From: Dietzia massiliensis
GTDB taxonomy: Bacteria > Actinomycetota > Actinomycetes > Mycobacteriales > Mycobacteriaceae
NCBI RefSeq assembly: GCF_018390595.1
Contig: NZ_JAHBAV010000003.1
Coordinates: forward strand, 1-64,000
Direction of reading: 5' to 3'
DNA length: 64,000 bases
A model generated the notes under the pieces. The model had not been told where the DNA came from. It did not search any database and saw nothing but the letters and a program-made list of their open reading frames with translations. Below, in pieces: positions 1 to 9,488 of this stretch. The translations under genes were made by a program, and so were the position numbers. Positions within the stretch are counted from its first letter, which is position 1; each line of letters starts with the position of its first letter.

Positions 1-85
<85 letters not shown>

Positions 86-320
86 CAGCCGCGCGCCGCG
101 TGAATCCGCAGGGCCCGCTGCAGCCGCGCGCCCGCCCGAACCCGCAGGGCCCGCCGCAGCCGCGCCCCGGCATGGCGTCTCGCGCGCACCGGCGGGCGGG
201 CCGGACGCCATCGTGAGGAGCGGCGGTGTATTTGGCCGTGCAGGCACGGGAGCGAGACGCCAGGCGGGGGAGCGAGACGCCAGGCGGGGGAGCGGATGTT
301 CGGGTGGGGAAATGCGGAAC

Positions 321-355
321 GGGCCCGGGACGACACTCTGGTCGTCTCCGGGCCC
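321..355 (-). terminator. Hairpin downstream of rplY
   Basis: GGGCCCGG followed by ACGAC pairs with GTCGT followed by CCGGGCCC around a six-base loop, with one bulged base. It lies just past the rplY stop on the minus strand. A U-tract is weak or absent, as is common in high-GC actinobacteria. Confidence 0.55.
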
Positions 356-392
356 GTGGCCTCCTCGCCGCTACAGCGCGGCGGTAAGGGGA

Positions 393-1022
393 TCAGTCCT
401 CCTCGGCGGCCTTCGCGGCGTCCTCGGCATCCGCACCCTCGGGGGCGGCCTCCTCGTCGGCCTCGAGGTCGGCGCCCGACGGGGCCTCCATGACGTTGAC
501 CAGCAGCGTCTCCGGGTCGGAGATCAGGGTCGCGCCGGCGGGCAGCGTGACGTCGGCGGCGGTGATCTGCGTGCCGGCCTCGGCGTCCTCGACGGAGATC
601 TCGAAGTCCTCGGGGATGTTGAGGGCGTCGACCTCGACCTCGATGACGTCGGCGTCGGTGGTGACCAGGGTGCCGGGGGCGGCCTCGCCGGTGACCAGCA
701 CGGCGATCTCGACGACGACCTTCTCGCCCTTCTTCACGACGATGAGGTCGGTGTGCTCGATGACGCGGGTCAGCGGGTGCACGTCGATCTGCTTGGGCAG
801 GGCCAGCTGCTCCTCGCCCTCGATGTCGAGGGTGAGCAGGGCGTTGGTGCCGGCGTGACGCAGGATGGCGGCGAACTCGAGCGCGCCCAGCAGCAGATGG
901 CGGGGCTCGGTGTTGTGGCCGTACAGCACCGCGGGGACCTTGAAGTCGCGGCGGGCGCGGCGGGAGGCGCCCTTGCCGAACTCGGTGCGGACGGTGGCGG
1001 CGAGCTTGTTGACGTCAGACAT
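393..1022 (-). CDS. rplY: 50S ribosomal protein L25 (CTC/TL5 form)
   Basis: L25 binds 5S rRNA in the large ribosomal subunit. The 209-residue product begins [20 protein letters not shown] and contains the family block [14 protein letters not shown] near residues 30-45. It has the long two-domain CTC/TL5 architecture, with an acidic Ala/Glu-rich C-terminal tail. The ATG at 1022 is preceded by AGAGG at good spacing, so upstream in-frame codons were not used. The gene lies downstream of glmU-prs-arsC, separated by a repeat-containing gap and a hairpin, so it is probably transcribed on its own. In this group pth usually follows, but the window ends first. Confidence 0.95.
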   Translation of the reverse strand: MSDVNKLAATVRTEFGKGASRRARRDFKVPAVLYGHNTEPRHLLLGALEFAAILRHAGTNALLTLDIEGEEQLALPKQIDVHPLTRVIEHTDLIVVKKGEKVVVEIAVLVTGEAAPGTLVTTDADVIEVEVDALNIPEDFEISVEDAEAGTQITAADVTLPAGATLISDPETLLVNVMEAPSGADLEADEEAAPEGADAEDAAKAAEED

Positions 1023-1374
1023 GCGATGACCTCTGTGTTGGTATTTCCGGCCCGGCGCGAAGCGCACCAGAGGCGGGAGCCAGAGGTGATCGCGTCGATA
1101 ACGGAGCGGCCCTTGCGGGTCCTCCCTCGCCGAGATGACCCGACCAGCCTAGCGGCGCCGGGGGTTCGCACCCAAATCGGACGAGCCGGGCCGGGCGGGA
1201 AGCGCGAATCGGGCGAGAGCCGACGGCCAGACCGGAAGTGCGCGGGACCCGCCGAAGACACACGGGCACGGCGAGACCGGAAATGCGCGGGACCCGCCGC
1301 CCCTCAGAAGGGAACGGCGGGTCCGGGCGCGTGGGGTGCCGGTATTCGTCAGGCGCGAACCGGGCGGAGTGGCG
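1023..1374. other. Gap between arsC-like gene and rplY with 26-bp direct repeats
   Basis: No coding region was seen in these 352 bases. They must hold the rplY promoter. They also contain two 26-bp direct repeats beginning AGACCGGAA at 1229-1254 and 1274-1299, differing at one base, and a hairpin that uses the second repeat. Confidence 0.5.
1285..1330 (-). terminator. Hairpin after the glmU-prs-arsC operon
   Basis: GCGCGGGACCCGCCG at 1285-1299 pairs with the segment at 1315-1330, CGGCGGGTCC followed by GGGCGC, with a small bulge. It lies immediately downstream of the arsC-like stop on the minus strand and is the likely end of that operon. The U-tract is poor. Confidence 0.5.
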
Positions 1375-1716
1375 TCAGAGGATCTCCTCGACCTCCGCCG
1401 TGGGGCGCGCGAGGCGGGTGCCCTTGTCGGTGACGACGAAGGGCCGCTCGATCAACCGCGGGTGGGCGACCATCGCGGCGAGGAGCTCGTCATCCGAGGC
1501 GTCGATCAGGCCGAGCTCGGTGAACTCCGCCTCCTTGACGCGGACGGCCTGCCGCACCGTGAGCCCGGCGTCGGCGATGAGCGTGCGCAGCTCGTCGACC
1601 GTCGGCGGGGTGTCGAGGTACTTGATGATCGTCGGCTCCACGCCCCGCTCCCGCAGCAGCTCGAGAGCCTGCCGCGACTTGGAGCAGCGGGGGTTGTGGT
1701 AGATCGTCGCATCCAT
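1375..1716 (-). CDS. ArsC/YffB-family glutaredoxin-like protein
   Basis: This 113-residue protein belongs to the thioredoxin-fold arsenate reductase (ArsC/Spx/YffB) family. It starts MDATIYHNPRCSKSRQALEL, and Cys11 in NPRCSKS is at the family's catalytic position. The block RPFVVTDKGTRLARP near the C-terminus is also typical. It follows prs by eight bases on the same strand, so it is probably the last gene of the glmU-prs operon. There is no arsenic transporter or ArsR regulator beside it, so arsenate reduction is not implied by context. A general glutathione- or mycothiol-linked reductase role is equally possible. Confidence 0.85.
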   Translation of the reverse strand: MDATIYHNPRCSKSRQALELLRERGVEPTIIKYLDTPPTVDELRTLIADAGLTVRQAVRVKEAEFTELGLIDASDDELLAAMVAHPRLIERPFVVTDKGTRLARPTAEVEEIL

Positions 1717-1724
1717 GGTCGCCC

Positions 1725-2702
1725 CTACGCGGAACCGTTGAACAGGCTGGTCACCGAGCCGTTCTCGAAGACCTCGTGGATGGTCCGGGCCAGCAGCGGC
1801 GCGATGGACAGCACGGTGAGGTTCTCGAAGCGCTTCTCCGGCGGGATCGGCAGCGTGTCGGTGGTGATGACCTCCTTGGCGCCGCAGGAGGCGAGGCGCT
1901 CGGCGGCCGGGTCGGAGAAGATGCCGTGCGTGGTGGCGATGATGACGTCGCCCGCACCGGCGTCCTTGAGGACCTTGACCGCGCCGGCGATGGTGCCGCC
2001 GGTGTCGATCATGTCGTCCATGAGCACGCAGGTCTTGCCCTCGACGTCACCGACGACGCGGTTGGACTTGACCTGGTTGGGCACGTTGGGATCGCGGGTC
2101 TTGTGGACGAACGCCAGCGGGGCGCCGTCGAGCGCGTCGGCCCACTTCTCGCCCACCTTGACGCGGCCGGCATCGGGGGAGACCACGACGATGTTGTCGG
2201 TCCCGTAGTGCTGCCGCACGTAGTCCGACAGCTGACCCTGGGCGTGCATGTGGTCGACCGGACCGTCGAAGAAGCCCTGGATCTGGTCGGTGTGCAGGTC
2301 GACCGTGATGATCCGGTCGGCGCCGGCGGCCTTGAGCAGGTCGGCGATGAGGCGGGCCGAGATCGGCTCACGCCCGCGGTGCTTCTTGTCCTGGCGCGCG
2401 TACGGGTAGAACGGCAGGACCGCCGTGATCCGCTTGGCGGAGCCGCGCTTGAGCGCGTCGATCATGATGAGCTGCTCCATGATCCACTTGTTCAGCGGGG
2501 CAGGGGCGCTCTGCAGCACGAACGCGTCGCAGCCGCGGACCGACTGTTCGAAGCGGACGAAGATCTCGCCGTTGGCGAAGTCCCGGGCAGTCTGCGGGGT
2601 GACCTCGACCCCCAGCTCTGCGGCGACCTGATCGGAGAGCTCGGGGTGCGCGCGCCCCGCGAAAAACATCAGGTTCTTCTGGTTGTCGATCCACTCGCTC
2701 AC
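1725..2702 (-). CDS. prs: Ribose-phosphate pyrophosphokinase
   Basis: The enzyme makes PRPP from ribose 5-phosphate and ATP for nucleotide, histidine and tryptophan synthesis, and for arabinan precursors in mycolata. The 325-residue product has the expected length. It shows the catalytic DLHTDQIQGFFDGPVDH segment, the flexible-loop segment PDAGRVKVGEKWAD, and the PRPP-binding signature VLMDDMIDTGGTIAG. The start is GTG at 2702, which overlaps the glmU stop as GTGA, so the two genes are translationally coupled. AAGGACGG lies upstream on the minus strand. Confidence 0.97.
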   Translation of the reverse strand: MSEWIDNQKNLMFFAGRAHPELSDQVAAELGVEVTPQTARDFANGEIFVRFEQSVRGCDAFVLQSAPAPLNKWIMEQLIMIDALKRGSAKRITAVLPFYPYARQDKKHRGREPISARLIADLLKAAGADRIITVDLHTDQIQGFFDGPVDHMHAQGQLSDYVRQHYGTDNIVVVSPDAGRVKVGEKWADALDGAPLAFVHKTRDPNVPNQVKSNRVVGDVEGKTCVLMDDMIDTGGTIAGAVKVLKDAGAGDVIIATTHGIFSDPAAERLASCGAKEVITTDTLPIPPEKRFENLTVLSIAPLLARTIHEVFENGSVTSLFNGSA

Positions 2703-4180
2703 TGCGTGAGTCCGTCCTTCTGGGAGTCGTTCCGGGCACGACGGGCGGCCTCGGCCGAGCCGGAATCCGGCCGGTTCTTGATCACCCAGTCGTCGATGTT
2801 CCTCTGCCGTCCTCCGGACACCGCGAGGGCACCCGGCGGGACGTCGTCCTTGATCACGGTACCCGCGCCCGAATAGGCCCCGTCTCCGACGGTCACCGGT
2901 GCGACGAACATGGTGTCCGAACCGGTGCGGCAGTGATCGCCGATCACTGTACGGTTCTTGTTCACCCCGTCGTAATTGACGAACACGCTCGACGCCCCGA
3001 TGTTGGTGTGCTCACCGATGGTCGCGTCCCCCACATAGGTCAGGTGCGGCACCTTGGTGTTGGCGCCGATCGTCGACTTCTTGACCTCGACGAACGTACC
3101 GATCTTGCTGTTCGCACCGAGGTCCGCGGCGGGCCGCAGATACGCGAACGGGCCGACCTCGGCGCCAGCCCCGACTGTGGCGCTCACCGCATGTGAACGC
3201 ACGACCGTGGCACCCTCGCCGACGGTCGTGTCCTGCAGGGTGGTGTCCGGGCCGATGGTCGCGCCGTCGTGGACGACGGTCGCGCCCGCCAGGTGCGTGC
3301 CGGGCAGGATCGTCACGTCCCGTCCGATCTCCACGCCCACGTCGAGCCACGTGCTGGACGGGTCCACGATGGTCGCCCCGGCGCGCATGGCCGACTCGCA
3401 CAGACGGCGGTTCATCTCACCGGCCAGCGCGGCCAGCTGCACACGGTCGTTGACGCCCGCCACGAGGTCCGCGTCCTCGACGCGGTGTCCGCGGATGAGT
3501 CCGTTGGCCTGCCGGGCCAGCTGGATGACGTCGGTGAGGTACAGCTCGCCCTGCGAGTTGGCGGTGCTCAGCTGTCCGAGCTTGTCCCGCAGGACCTGCG
3601 CGTCGAACGCGTAGATGCCCGAGTTGACCTCGCTGATCGCCTTCTCGTCCTCCGAGGCGTCCTTGTGCTCGACGATCCTGAGCACCTCGCCGTCGTCGTT
3701 CCTCACGATGCGGCCGTACCCCGTGGGGTCGGGCGCCGTCGACGTGAGCACGGTGACCGCCGCCCGTGGCCGCATGTCGTGGCGGCTCACCACCTCGCGC
3801 AACGTCTCGGCGTCGAGCAGCGGGATGTCGGAGGTGGTCACGAGGACCGTGCCGGAGAAGTCGGCGGGCAGCCCCGACATGCCGGCCGCGACCGCGTCAC
3901 CGGTGCCCTTCTGCTCCTCCTGGACGGCCGTCGACACGGGCACCCCGAGGTCGGCCGACAGCTCCGCCACCGCGGCGGAGACCTGCTCGCGCTGGTGCCC
4001 CACCACCACGACGACCGCGTCCGGCTCGATCCCCGCCGCGGCGTGCAGGGCGTGACCGAGCATGGTCTGCCCGCACACGCGGTGCAGCATCTTGGGGGTG
4101 GCGCTCTTCATCCTGGTGCCGGAGCCGGCGGCCAGGACGATGACCGCGGTCTGGGCGCGATCGGTCTGCGGTGTCGTCAT
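2699..4180 (-). CDS. glmU: Bifunctional UDP-N-acetylglucosamine pyrophosphorylase / GlcN-1-P N-acetyltransferase
   Basis: GlmU acetylates glucosamine 1-phosphate and then couples it to UTP, supplying UDP-GlcNAc for peptidoglycan. The 493-residue product has the nucleotidyltransferase motif LAAGSGTRMKSATPKMLH near residues 16-33 and a C-terminal left-handed beta-helix of hexapeptide repeats from about residue 260. The repeats include HLTYVGDATIGEHTNIGASS and the acetyl-CoA region SGAGTVIKDDVPPGALAVS. The ATG at 4180 follows AGGAG, so the upstream extension of the reading frame is not used. It is the first gene of the operon with prs and the arsC-like gene, divergent from the MFS exporter. Confidence 0.97.
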   Translation of the reverse strand: MTTPQTDRAQTAVIVLAAGSGTRMKSATPKMLHRVCGQTMLGHALHAAAGIEPDAVVVVVGHQREQVSAAVAELSADLGVPVSTAVQEEQKGTGDAVAAGMSGLPADFSGTVLVTTSDIPLLDAETLREVVSRHDMRPRAAVTVLTSTAPDPTGYGRIVRNDDGEVLRIVEHKDASEDEKAISEVNSGIYAFDAQVLRDKLGQLSTANSQGELYLTDVIQLARQANGLIRGHRVEDADLVAGVNDRVQLAALAGEMNRRLCESAMRAGATIVDPSSTWLDVGVEIGRDVTILPGTHLAGATVVHDGATIGPDTTLQDTTVGEGATVVRSHAVSATVGAGAEVGPFAYLRPAADLGANSKIGTFVEVKKSTIGANTKVPHLTYVGDATIGEHTNIGASSVFVNYDGVNKNRTVIGDHCRTGSDTMFVAPVTVGDGAYSGAGTVIKDDVPPGALAVSGGRQRNIDDWVIKNRPDSGSAEAARRARNDSQKDGLTQ

Positions 4181-4282
4181 CAAGTCTCCTCGGGCGTGGC
4201 AGCGCCGTGTGGGGGATGGGCGGCTGCGCAACATCTGCGCAATCGCCATCGGTTTTGTGCACGTTCCGTCCGAGGATAGAGG

Positions 4283-5623
4283 GTGACTCCGACCAATCGA
4301 ACCGTCTCGCGGCCGAGTAGCCTGCCCCGGGTGTCAGTTCTGAGGCGCCAGCTCGCCGATACCCGGCCGTTGAGGCAGCCGGACTTCCGCAGACTGTGGC
4401 TCGCCAACATCGTCACGGTCATCGGCGCGCAGCTGTCCATAGTCGCGGTGCCGCAACAGGTTTTCGAGATCACCCGCAACTCCGCCTATGTCGGCCTCAC
4501 CGGCGTGTTCGCGCTCGTGCCGCTCATCGTGTTCGGCCTGTGGGGCGGGGCGTTGGCCGATGCGTTCGACCGGCGCACGCTGCTCATGATCACCACCACC
4601 GGCCTCATCGCGACCGCCGCGCTGTTCTGGCTGCAGGCCGCCGCCGGGAACCAGAACGTGTGGCTGGTGATGGGGCTGCTCGCCGTGCAGCAGGCGTTCT
4701 TCGCGGTGAACCAGCCCACCCGGTCGGCGATCATCCCGAAGCTCGTCCCGTCCGATCAGTTGGCCTCGGCCTCCGCGCTCAACATGACCGTCATGCAGTT
4801 CGGCGCGATCGTCGGGCCGCTCTCGGCGGGCATCCTCATCCCGGTGCTCGGGCTGGAGTCGCTGTATCTCCTGGACTCGGTCGCGCTCCTGGCGACGCTG
4901 TACGCCGTCTACCGGCTCCCACCCCAGCCGGTGTCGGGGGAGCGCCCCTCGGTAGGGCTGCGGTCGGTGATCGACGGGTTCGCCTACCTGGCCACCCGCC
5001 GCATCCTGTTGGCCTCATTCCTCGTGGACATCATCGCGATGGTCTTCGGCATGCCGCGGGCGCTCTTCCCGCAGATCGCCACCGAGTCCTTCGGTGACCC
5101 CGCGACCGGCGGGACCGCGCTCGGGCTGTTGTTCGCCGCGATGAGCGTCGGCGCCGTGCTGGGCGGTGTGTTCTCCGGCTGGATCCCGCGTGTGCGACGG
5201 CAGGGCCTGGCGGTGCTGGTGTGCGTGGCGCTGTGGGGTCTGGCGATGGTCGCGTTCGGCGTGTTCGTCGGTGCGGCCTCACCCGAGGGCTCGGCCTGGT
5301 GGCTGTGGTTGGCGCTCGCGGCGCTGGCGTTCGGCGGTGCGGTGGACATGGTCTCGGCCGCGTTCCGTCAGGCCATCTTGCTTGAGTCGGCCACCGACGA
5401 GATGCGTGGTCGCCTGCAGGGCGTGTTCATCGTCGTGGTGGCCGGCGGGCCGCGGATCGGCGACGTCGCCCACGGCGTGGCGGCGGCGTCGGTGGGAACC
5501 GCGGTCGCGGCGGCCGGTGGCGGCGTGCTCGTCGTGATCGGCGTGGTGATCTGCGCGGTCGCGTTCCCGGCGTTCCTGCGATACACCGTCCGCAGCGCGG
5601 TCGAACGGGGCGCGAAGGGCTGA
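4283..5623 (+). CDS. MFS exporter (EntS/MFS_3-like)
   Basis: This 446-residue membrane protein has about 12 hydrophobic segments. It shows an MFS loop 2-3 signature in GLWGGALADAFDRRTLL, and the N-terminal RQPDFRRLWLANIVTVIGAQL is typical of the MFS_3 group that includes the enterobactin exporter EntS. The substrate cannot be told from sequence; a siderophore or drug is possible. The GTG at 4283 follows GAGGATAGAG. A second in-frame GTG at 4331 is an alternative start. The gene is transcribed divergently from glmU across about 100 bp. Confidence 0.85.
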   Translation: MTPTNRTVSRPSSLPRVSVLRRQLADTRPLRQPDFRRLWLANIVTVIGAQLSIVAVPQQVFEITRNSAYVGLTGVFALVPLIVFGLWGGALADAFDRRTLLMITTTGLIATAALFWLQAAAGNQNVWLVMGLLAVQQAFFAVNQPTRSAIIPKLVPSDQLASASALNMTVMQFGAIVGPLSAGILIPVLGLESLYLLDSVALLATLYAVYRLPPQPVSGERPSVGLRSVIDGFAYLATRRILLASFLVDIIAMVFGMPRALFPQIATESFGDPATGGTALGLLFAAMSVGAVLGGVFSGWIPRVRRQGLAVLVCVALWGLAMVAFGVFVGAASPEGSAWWLWLALAALAFGGAVDMVSAAFRQAILLESATDEMRGRLQGVFIVVVAGGPRIGDVAHGVAAASVGTAVAAAGGGVLVVIGVVICAVAFPAFLRYTVRSAVERGAKG

Positions 5624-5641
5624 GCGGGCGCGCCGCGTCGG

Positions 5642-6256
5642 CTACCCGACCGCCGGGTACTGCGCGGCCTTGAGGAACCGTGCGAGATGCACCGCGTTCG
5701 ACGAGAGCGTGGTGATGGTCGACGCCAGGGCGGAGGGTGTCTCGTCGAGGTCCTTGTAGTCCTTGGGGTTCATCGCCTCGTGGTTCCAGTAGGTGCCGCC
5801 CTGGGCGGGGATCGTGAACCCGATGTCGTTGAGTCCCTGGAACGTGTCGGCGATGATCTTGTGCGCGCCGTCCTCGTTGCCCACCACCGAGACCACGGCG
5901 ACCTTGCCGAACATCGCCGGCCGGCCGTCGTCGTCGGTGGCGGACAGCTGCGCGTCCAGACGCTCCAGCACGCGCTGCGCGATGCTCGACATGTGGCCGA
6001 CCCAGGTGGGTGTGGAGAAAACCAGGATGTCGGCGGCCCTGATCTTCTCGAGGATGGCGGGCCACTGGTCGCCGTCGCCCATGTCGTCGTCGACACCCGG
6101 GCGCACGTCGTAGTCGGCGACGCGGACGGTCTCACCGGTCACGCCGTGACCGGCCAACTCGTCGAGGATCTGCCGGGCGATGAGGTCACTGCTCGACTCG
6201 GCGGGAGAGGCCTTGAGCGAGCACACCAGTGCGAGGGCTTTCAGGTCCGTGTCCAT
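5642..6256 (-). CDS. Flavodoxin-fold NAD(P)H-dependent FMN reductase-like protein
   Basis: This 204-residue protein has the FMN reductase fold: ALALVCSLKASPAESSSDLIA at the N-terminus for the FMN phosphate, FSTPTWVGHMSS around residue 90, and VVSVVGNEDGAHKI for the isoalloxazine-proximal loop. It probably reduces flavin or a quinone/azo substrate with NAD(P)H. The ATG at 6256 was preferred over an in-frame upstream start at 6292 because homology begins there, although no strong ribosome site is visible. The gene is convergent with the MFS exporter and divergent from the ThDP enzyme. Confidence 0.8.
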   Translation of the reverse strand: MDTDLKALALVCSLKASPAESSSDLIARQILDELAGHGVTGETVRVADYDVRPGVDDDMGDGDQWPAILEKIRAADILVFSTPTWVGHMSSIAQRVLERLDAQLSATDDDGRPAMFGKVAVVSVVGNEDGAHKIIADTFQGLNDIGFTIPAQGGTYWNHEAMNPKDYKDLDETPSALASTITTLSSNAVHLARFLKAAQYPAVG

Positions 6257-6391
6257 GCCGCGCACGGTAGACCCGCCCCGCGCGCCGGTCAACCGCTGTC
6301 GCGGGCCCGGTCAACAGACCGGTGGAGCGTGTCGTAGGCGACCCCTACGGTGGGGGCCACTCACGGACCGACGAGTGGAGAGGACACGCGT

Positions 6392-8197
6392 ATGAGCACG
6401 GACAGGACGGTGGCCGACCTCGTCGTCGAACGACTCGTGGCCTGGGACGTCGAACGGATCTACGGCTACGCCGGGGACGGCAACAACCCCCTGCTCGGCG
6501 CGCTGCGCCGCTCCGACATCGCCCCGGCGTTCGGGCGCGCGCGGCACGAGGAGTCCGCCGCGTTCATGGCGGTGGCCGACGCCAAGTACTCCGGCGCCGT
6601 CGGCGTGGTGACCTCCACCCAGGGTCCGGGCGCGATGCACCTCATCAACGGCCTGTACGACGCCAAACTCGACAGCGTTCCGGTGGTGGCCCTGGTCGCG
6701 CAGCAGCACACCAGCGTGCTCGGCTCCGGCTATCAGCAGGAGATCAACCTCGGTGACGTCTTCTCCGACGTCGCAGGGCCGTACATGCAGACCGTCGCGT
6801 CGGCCGAGCAGGTGCCGTTCGTGCTCGACCGGGCATTCCGTTCCGCGCTCACGCACCGCACGCCGGTGGTGGTAATCCTCCCGCACGACGTGCAGAACGC
6901 ACCCGCGCCGGAGTTGGGGGACGACCTCGGCCAGGAGCACGGGGTGGTGGTCACCGCTCCCGAGTGGACCCACGGGGTCACCACGCCTCGTGACGACGAT
7001 GTGGCGCGCGCGGTGGACGTGCTCGACGCGGGGGAGCGGATCGCGATCCTCGCCGGGCGCGGTGCGGCCGGGGCACAGGCCGAGCTCATGGAGTTGGCCG
7101 ACCGCCTGGGCGCCGGCGTGACGATGAGCCTGTTGGGTAAGCCGTACGTCGACGAGTCGTCGCCGCTGGTGGGTGGGACCATGGGGCATCTGGGGACGAC
7201 GGCGAGCGCGCGCATCCTCCAGAACTGCGACACCCTCTTGATAGTCGGATCGAACGACCCCTGGACCGAGTTCTACCCGACACCCGGGCAGGCGCGGGCC
7301 GTGCAGATCGACCTGGACCCGGTACACCTGGCGAACCGGTACCCGATCGAGGTGGGCCTGGTCGGCGATGCCGCGCTCGCGCTGCGTGAGCTGCTCGGGC
7401 GGGTAGCCGAGAAGGACCGCTCCGCCTGGCGTGGCGACGTCGAGACATGGGTGCGGCAGTGGCGGGAGATCTCCCGGATGCGCTCAGAGGTGCCCACACG
7501 CGGACTCAACCCCGAGCTGGTCGCCCGGCGACTGGCCGACCACATACCGCACGACGCGCGCCTCGCCGTGGACGTGGGCAGCAGTGTCTACCACTACGTG
7601 CGGCAGATGGATCTGCCCACCTCCGTGCCCGCCCACCTGTCGTCGACGCTGGCCTCGATGGGCTGCGGCATCCCGTACGCGATCGCCGCCAAGGCCGCCG
7701 CACCCGCCAAGCCGGTGGCCGTGCTGGCCGGCGACGGCGCGGTGCAGATGCTCGGTATCAACGAGCTGATCACCGTGGCCGAGGCGTGGCCCGCCTGGGA
7801 GGACCCGACCATGGTGATCGTGGTGCTCAGCAACCGCGATCTGGCCGAGGTGAGCTGGGAGCAGCGGGAGAGCGAGTCGCAGCCGCGGTTCGCGCGCTCC
7901 CAGGAGGCGCCGGAGTTCGACATGGCCGCCTACGCCGAGCAGCTCGGCCTGCGGGGGATCCGGGTCGAGGAGCCCGACCAGCTGGTGCCGGCGCTGGAGG
8001 AGGCGTTCTCCGCGGACCGGCCCACGGTCATCGACGCGATCACCGATCCGGACGTCCCGCTGCTGCCGCCGTTCCCGCACGGCCGCGAGATGCTCGAGTC
8101 GATGCGCACCGGCCTGCAGGCCGAGGGCGCCGCAGGCGAGCACGCCCTCGAGCTGCTGGAGACGTACGCACGGATGGAGGAGGAGCGGTTCACGTGA
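6392..8197 (+). CDS. Thiamine diphosphate-dependent enzyme (pyruvate oxidase/POX-like)
   Basis: The 601-residue product has the three-domain acetolactate synthase/pyruvate oxidase layout. An N-terminal PYR domain has RHEESAAFMA with the ThDP-activating Glu and TSTQGPGAMHLINGLYDAK. The middle domain carries LAGRGA. The C-terminal PP domain has the ThDP-binding GDGAVQMLGINELIT segment near residues 450-465. It resembles the thiamine-pyrophosphate-requiring proteins related to PoxB and YdaP, so it probably decarboxylates pyruvate or another 2-oxo acid, but the substrate is not proven. GGAGAGG precedes the ATG. Its stop overlaps the next start. Confidence 0.85.
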   Translation: MSTDRTVADLVVERLVAWDVERIYGYAGDGNNPLLGALRRSDIAPAFGRARHEESAAFMAVADAKYSGAVGVVTSTQGPGAMHLINGLYDAKLDSVPVVALVAQQHTSVLGSGYQQEINLGDVFSDVAGPYMQTVASAEQVPFVLDRAFRSALTHRTPVVVILPHDVQNAPAPELGDDLGQEHGVVVTAPEWTHGVTTPRDDDVARAVDVLDAGERIAILAGRGAAGAQAELMELADRLGAGVTMSLLGKPYVDESSPLVGGTMGHLGTTASARILQNCDTLLIVGSNDPWTEFYPTPGQARAVQIDLDPVHLANRYPIEVGLVGDAALALRELLGRVAEKDRSAWRGDVETWVRQWREISRMRSEVPTRGLNPELVARRLADHIPHDARLAVDVGSSVYHYVRQMDLPTSVPAHLSSTLASMGCGIPYAIAAKAAAPAKPVAVLAGDGAVQMLGINELITVAEAWPAWEDPTMVIVVLSNRDLAEVSWEQRESESQPRFARSQEAPEFDMAAYAEQLGLRGIRVEEPDQLVPALEEAFSADRPTVIDAITDPDVPLLPPFPHGREMLESMRTGLQAEGAAGEHALELLETYARMEEERFT

Positions 8198-8364
8198 CGG
8201 AGATGAACGGACCAGGCCGACCCGACAACGACCCGGCGTTCCGGCCCGATGCCGAGGTGGAGCGCAGGCCGCGCCGCTCGCGCCAGCCCGCGCTGACGGT
8301 GCTGGCAGTGGTGGCGATCCTGCTGCTGGTTCTGGCGGTGGGGATCTTCGGCGGCATCTTCTAG
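8194..8364 (+). CDS. Small single-pass membrane protein coupled to the ThDP enzyme
   Basis: This 56-residue protein starts at a GTG that overlaps the preceding stop as GTGA, with GGAGGAGG upstream. It has a charged N-terminus ending ERRPRRSRQ and one hydrophobic helix, ALTVLAVVAILLLVLAVGIF, placed so that the N-terminus would be cytoplasmic. No family is recognised. The tight coupling suggests it anchors or modulates the ThDP enzyme at the membrane; that is inference. Confidence 0.7.
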   Translation: MTEMNGPGRPDNDPAFRPDAEVERRPRRSRQPALTVLAVVAILLLVLAVGIFGGIF

Positions 8365-8529
8365 GCGGAGGCCGACTGGGCAGCGGCTACGTGTTCATCC
8401 CACCGCGGGGGAGTAGGAGCGCTGCGACACCCATCGCGGTCCGTTCTCTGAGTACATCGCGGATACGCGAAAATGCTCAGCGAGTGTGTGCCTCTGCCTA
8501 ACATCTGGCGCACCCATGAAAGGTCCGAT

Positions 8530-9375
8530 ATGCGCTCTGCTCTTTTCGCTGCGGCGGCGGCCGTCCTGGTTCTTGCCGGATGTTCCGCTCAATCCGACTC
8601 GGAATCCGAAGCGCTGCCCACGCCGATCACCTCGAGTTCGGCTCCGGCTGGGCCCGCTGAAGTACCTATCGCTCTCGGGGAGGTGTTCACCATCAGCGGG
8701 CCGAGTTACACCGCTGACGTCACGATCGAGCGAGTATTCGTTCCCGGGGCCTGCAGTGGGGCACCGGACGACTCTGTTGCCATTCAGGTCGATGTAGACG
8801 TGAAGTCCGGCGACGGGACTCGGGAAGTACTTAATACGGGCACGATCCGCGAACGCACGCGCGACGGCTACATCGAGAAGGAGCGGACGATCTCGCGGAG
8901 TTGCGGCGATATTGACGAGCTCGACGCCGTGAACGTCCAGACCGGTGACAAGTATCGAGGAGTCGTCTGGCTCAAAGACGACGTCGACCCTGAATCCGAG
9001 CTGCTGATCAACGCTCCGACTGATGGCGGTCCGATTACCGAAGTCTTCGTGTTGAATCTGAGCGACATCGAGATAGCAACAGACGCCCCGGCGCCACCAG
9101 GCGACGACGAACCCACTGCGCCGACAGCGGCCGCTGTACCGACAACGGCGGCGCCGACGGTCGTCGAGTGCCTGTTCGGGACCCCCGGGCCGTCTCGCAT
9201 GTCAGACGGGACGATCCAGAACACCGAGTTCTGTGCCAATCAGCCGGGTGCAGCCGAGAGTCGATACCTGGAATCGAACTGCTCGGACATGGCGTGGCGT
9301 CAAGAGATGGGTTTCGAGGGCGACCGTCTGTGCGGGTCGTCCCTCTCTGAGGATGGAGCATTGGGCGGCAACTAG
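8530..9375 (+). CDS. Secreted lipoprotein of unknown function
   Basis: This 281-residue product begins with a lipoprotein signal peptide ending in the lipobox VLAGC, with the modified Cys near residue 17. The Ser/Pro-rich linker after it is typical of surface lipoproteins. A beta-rich middle domain (about residues 45-190) is followed by a Pro/Thr/Ala linker and a cysteine-containing C-terminal segment. No enzyme motif is visible. GAAAGG precedes the ATG at 8530. Codon use looks less GC-biased than the neighbours, so recent acquisition is possible. Confidence 0.75.
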   Translation: MRSALFAAAAAVLVLAGCSAQSDSESEALPTPITSSSAPAGPAEVPIALGEVFTISGPSYTADVTIERVFVPGACSGAPDDSVAIQVDVDVKSGDGTREVLNTGTIRERTRDGYIEKERTISRSCGDIDELDAVNVQTGDKYRGVVWLKDDVDPESELLINAPTDGGPITEVFVLNLSDIEIATDAPAPPGDDEPTAPTAAAVPTTAAPTVVECLFGTPGPSRMSDGTIQNTEFCANQPGAAESRYLESNCSDMAWRQEMGFEGDRLCGSSLSEDGALGGN

Positions 9376-9488
9376 TCGGCTGGACTGATGAGAAGGTCCG
9401 CGTCCGACAACGCGCTGGCTTCCAGGAGTCATCCTCCGCGCGACCCGCGGCACCTTCACGTGCGCGGCGAAGGTCGGGAGTGCTCGAG

